From: Actinomycetota bacterium
GTDB taxonomy: Bacteria; Actinomycetota; Thermoleophilia; Gaiellales; Gaiellaceae
Length of the DNA stretch: 8,044 nt
Assembly (NCBI GenBank): GCA_005885565.1
Contig: VAXK01000050.1
Location: 1-8,044, forward strand
Direction: 5' to 3'
The translations under genes were made by a program, and so were the position numbers. Shown piece by piece: positions 6,288-8,044 of this stretch. Positions within the stretch are counted from its first letter, which is position 1; each line of letters opens with the position of its first letter. Under the pieces are notes generated by a model. It searched no databases and was not told where the DNA came from. It was given only the letters and a program-made list of their open reading frames with translations.

Positions 6288-6324
6288 GATCGGGCGCGCC
6301 CGCGCTCGCCGAGCGCGCCCGATC
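6288..6324. terminator. Hairpin between convergent genes, probable bidirectional terminator
   Basis: GATCGGGCGCGC (6288-6299) pairs perfectly with GCGCGCCCGATC (6313-6324) around a 13-nt loop. A competing inner hairpin is possible, with GCGCTC (6302-6307) pairing to GAGCGC (6311-6316). It lies between the stops of the lipoprotein gene (6242) and the substrate-binding protein gene (6334), where a shared terminator is expected. There is no adjacent T-tract; TTTTATT on the minus strand is 24 nt farther on. Termination is therefore inferred from position. Confidence 0.45.
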
Positions 6325-6333
6325 GTCGACGAG

Positions 6334-7461
6334 CTACTTCCCGCCCGGCGTGACCTGCACCTTCGCCTTCTTCCAGTTCCGGCCGGTGACGTCGAGCCCT
6401 TGCTTCCTGAGTTGGGCTAGGGCCGCGCGCGCGAGGTCGGTGCGGTACGCTGCCGAGCTCGCCGGCTTCTTGATCACGCCGAACTGCTTCGAGATCTTCG
6501 CGGTCCGCCTGAAGGAGGCCGCGTCCATGATCCCGATCCCCTTCGGCGAGGGCCAGATCAGCGCGTTGATCTCGTTCATCATCCATCGCTGGTGGCCGTG
6601 CGGCAGCGCCGGCCCGTTCTTCAGCACGATGTTCGTGCAGTCGTTCAGGTGGTCACGACAGTAGATCCAGCCCCTGAACGACGCGGCCAGGAACTTCTTC
6701 GCGATCGCCTGGTTCGCCGGGCTCGAGATCCACTTCTCCGTCGTGAAGACGTCGTCCTCGAGCATCCCCGTCCCGATCTTCTGCATCCGGATGACGTTCA
6801 GCTCGCTCGGCTTCACGAGCTTCCCGGTCTTCGGGTTCTTCGACTCGAGCACCTGCGCGAGCTCGTTGTAGGTCATCGCCGAGGCCGCGTCGATCTGCCG
6901 GTGGAGGAAGAGGTTCATGTCGAAGGGCTGCTTCACGATCCTGACGCCCTTGTTGTGGATCGGGTCCATGCCGGCCCTGGCCAACGCGGCGAAGAGCTCC
7001 CACTGGTTGCCGCCGAGCCAGTTCCCGACCTTCTTGCCGCGGAGCTTCGCGATCGTGTTCAGACCGGTGTCCTTCCAGGTGACCTCCGTCATTCCGGAGC
7101 GCTGGAAGACCTGGGCGATGTCGACGAGCTTCGTGCCGGTGTCCCGCGCCGCGAGGAGGTTCGACACCCAGTCGAGGCCGAATTGCGCGGCGCCGCCGGC
7201 GACGACGGTCTCGGGGATGATGTCCGGCCCCCCGACCTTGATGTTCACGTCGAGGCCCGCCTGCTTGTAGTAGCCCTTTTCCTTCGCCGCGTAGTAGCCG
7301 GCGAACTGCGCCTGCGTCACCCACTTCAGCTGGAGCGTGACCTTCGTGAGCTTCGCGCTCTGCGCGTGCTTCGAGCTCCCGGCCGCGGCGACCGCGAACC
7401 ACGCGGCGGCGGCGACCACGAGCGCCGCGATCCCCCCGACCCAGTACCTACGGTGCTTCAT
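6334..7461 (-). CDS. ABC transporter substrate-binding protein, NMT1/THI5-like
   Basis: A 375-residue exported solute-binding protein. An N-terminal basic patch (KHRR) and hydrophobic segment (8-27) form a Sec signal or anchor. No lipobox cysteine is present, which is unusual for a Gram-positive binding protein. The mature domain opens with LQLKWVTQAQFAGYYAA (43-59), then KGYY (62-65), GLDV (69-72) and VAGGAAQFG (87-95). This is the pattern of the NMT1/THI5 (ThiY/SsuA-like) family, which binds pyrimidine thiamin precursors, riboflavin, hydantoin-like rings or sulfonates. W47, a GNWLGGNQW segment (146-154) and other aromatics could line the ligand pocket. The ATG at 7461 has AAAGGGG at 7467-7473, 5 nt away. 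It follows the permease gene by 41 bp, so both form one operon. Neighbouring ring hydrolases favour a pyrimidine-like or hydantoin-like ligand, but this is inference. Confidence 0.9.
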   Translation of the reverse strand: MKHRRYWVGGIAALVVAAAAWFAVAAAGSSKHAQSAKLTKVTLQLKWVTQAQFAGYYAAKEKGYYKQAGLDVNIKVGGPDIIPETVVAGGAAQFGLDWVSNLLAARDTGTKLVDIAQVFQRSGMTEVTWKDTGLNTIAKLRGKKVGNWLGGNQWELFAALARAGMDPIHNKGVRIVKQPFDMNLFLHRQIDAASAMTYNELAQVLESKNPKTGKLVKPSELNVIRMQKIGTGMLEDDVFTTEKWISSPANQAIAKKFLAASFRGWIYCRDHLNDCTNIVLKNGPALPHGHQRWMMNEINALIWPSPKGIGIMDAASFRRTAKISKQFGVIKKPASSAAYRTDLARAALAQLRKQGLDVTGRNWKKAKVQVTPGGK

Positions 7462-7502
7462 CCAAACCCCTTTCTGGTGGGACGGCCAATCATGAACCGC
7501 TC

Positions 7503-8044
7503 TCACTCGTATGTCGATGGGGCCCAGCGCAGGGTCAGCCGCTCGAGGATCGCGACCGCCGCGTAGAGCGCGATCCCGAAGAAGCAGGCCAGGAAGACGC
7601 CGGCCCAGGCGGACGTGAACTGGAAGGTGCGGGCCCGGTCGAGGACCAGCACGCCGAGGGCGTTGAACGCCCCGCCGAAGTACTCGCCGACGACGGCGCC
7701 GATCATCGACAGGACGGCAGCGACCTTGAGCCCGCTGAAGAGGAAGGGCAGAGCGTTCGGGATCCGGACGCGGCGGAAGATCTGCACCTGGCCGGCCGCG
7801 TACGACTCCATCAGCTCGAGCGCGCGCGGGTTCACCGAGGTCAGCCCGCGCAGCGTGTTCACGAGCACCGGGAAGAAGCAGAGCACGGCGGCGATCACGA
7901 TCTTCGAGCTCTTCGTGATCCCGCCAGCGAACCACTGGTTCGTGATCGGTGCGAAGGCGATGATCGGGATCGCGTTCGCCGCGATCGCGTACGGCATGAG
8001 CGCGGTGCCGAGGAAGCGGTAGCGCGCGAGGACGAGCGCGAGGA
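7503..8044 (-). CDS. ABC transporter permease, ThiX/SsuC type (5' end cut by window edge)
   Basis: The last 179 residues of an inner-membrane permease; the N-terminus lies beyond the right edge. The open frame continues to the window end, so the internal ATG at 7997 is not the real start. Several hydrophobic segments surround the cytoplasmic EAA loop, here ELMESYAAG...RIPNALP, which docks to the ATPase. At the usual EAA glycine position this protein has alanine (E-L-M-x3-A). The stretch FFPVLVNTLRGL before the loop and FLFSGLKVA after it are typical of the nitrate/sulfonate/pyrimidine importer permeases. The substrate-binding protein follows 41 bp downstream on the same strand. No ATPase gene is in the window; it may lie beyond the right edge. 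Confidence 0.93.
   Translation of the reverse strand, partial: LALVLARYRFLGTALMPYAIAANAIPIIAFAPITNQWFAGGITKSSKIVIAAVLCFFPVLVNTLRGLTSVNPRALELMESYAAGQVQIFRRVRIPNALPFLFSGLKVAAVLSMIGAVVGEYFGGAFNALGVLVLDRARTFQFTSAWAGVFLACFFGIALYAAVAILERLTLRWAPSTYE

Noticed and set aside
6334..7935. 533-residue version of the substrate-binding protein with a long N-terminal extension
   Set aside because: The extension overlaps the upstream permease gene out of frame and is Arg-rich noise; the ATG at 7461 has a ribosome binding site and a signal peptide right after it.

Overview
The window is high-GC DNA (about 70% in most genes, with strong GTC/CTC/GAC/GAG codon preference). It looks like an actinobacterial chromosome or metagenomic contig. 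A deep-branching soil lineage such as Thermoleophilia (Gaiellales/Solirubrobacterales) would fit the codon style and gene content, but that placement is an impression, not a test.

Five genes lie on the minus strand and form a nitrogen-scavenging or nucleobase/hydantoin uptake-and-hydrolysis neighbourhood. In transcription order from the right edge these are: an ABC importer inner-membrane permease (cut by the window), an NMT1/THI5-type substrate-binding protein, a complete hydantoinase/dihydropyrimidinase with every expected metal and catalytic residue, an NCS1-family nucleobase/hydantoin symporter, and a COG0402-type amidohydrolase/deaminase (cut by the left edge). The last two share one base (TAGTG), so they are almost certainly one transcript and probably translationally coupled. 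Two unrelated importers next to two metal-dependent ring hydrolases suggest uptake and opening or deamination of cyclic ureides or pyrimidine-like rings. The exact substrates cannot be read from the sequence.

Three plus-strand genes interrupt this array. One encodes a small four-helix membrane protein (2655-3143). It diverges from the NCS1 gene across a 72-bp spacer that holds a candidate promoter and a TTCAA-N4-TTGAA dyad, and its last roughly 58 codons run antisense into the 3' end of the hydantoinase gene. The other two, a secreted 357-aa protein with ten cysteines (4677-5750) and a small lipoprotein (5826-6242), sit in a block of visibly lower GC (one 60-base line is 45% GC against 75% in a flanking line). 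This block separates the ABC genes from the hydantoinase and looks like acquired or fast-evolving accessory DNA. Strong inverted repeats lie at both sides of it (4431-4464 and 6288-6324).

No RNA genes, CRISPR arrays, transposase genes or recognisable insertion sequences were seen. The most unusual items are the low-GC secreted-protein cassette, the overprinted tail of the small membrane protein, and the operator-like dyad in the divergent spacer.
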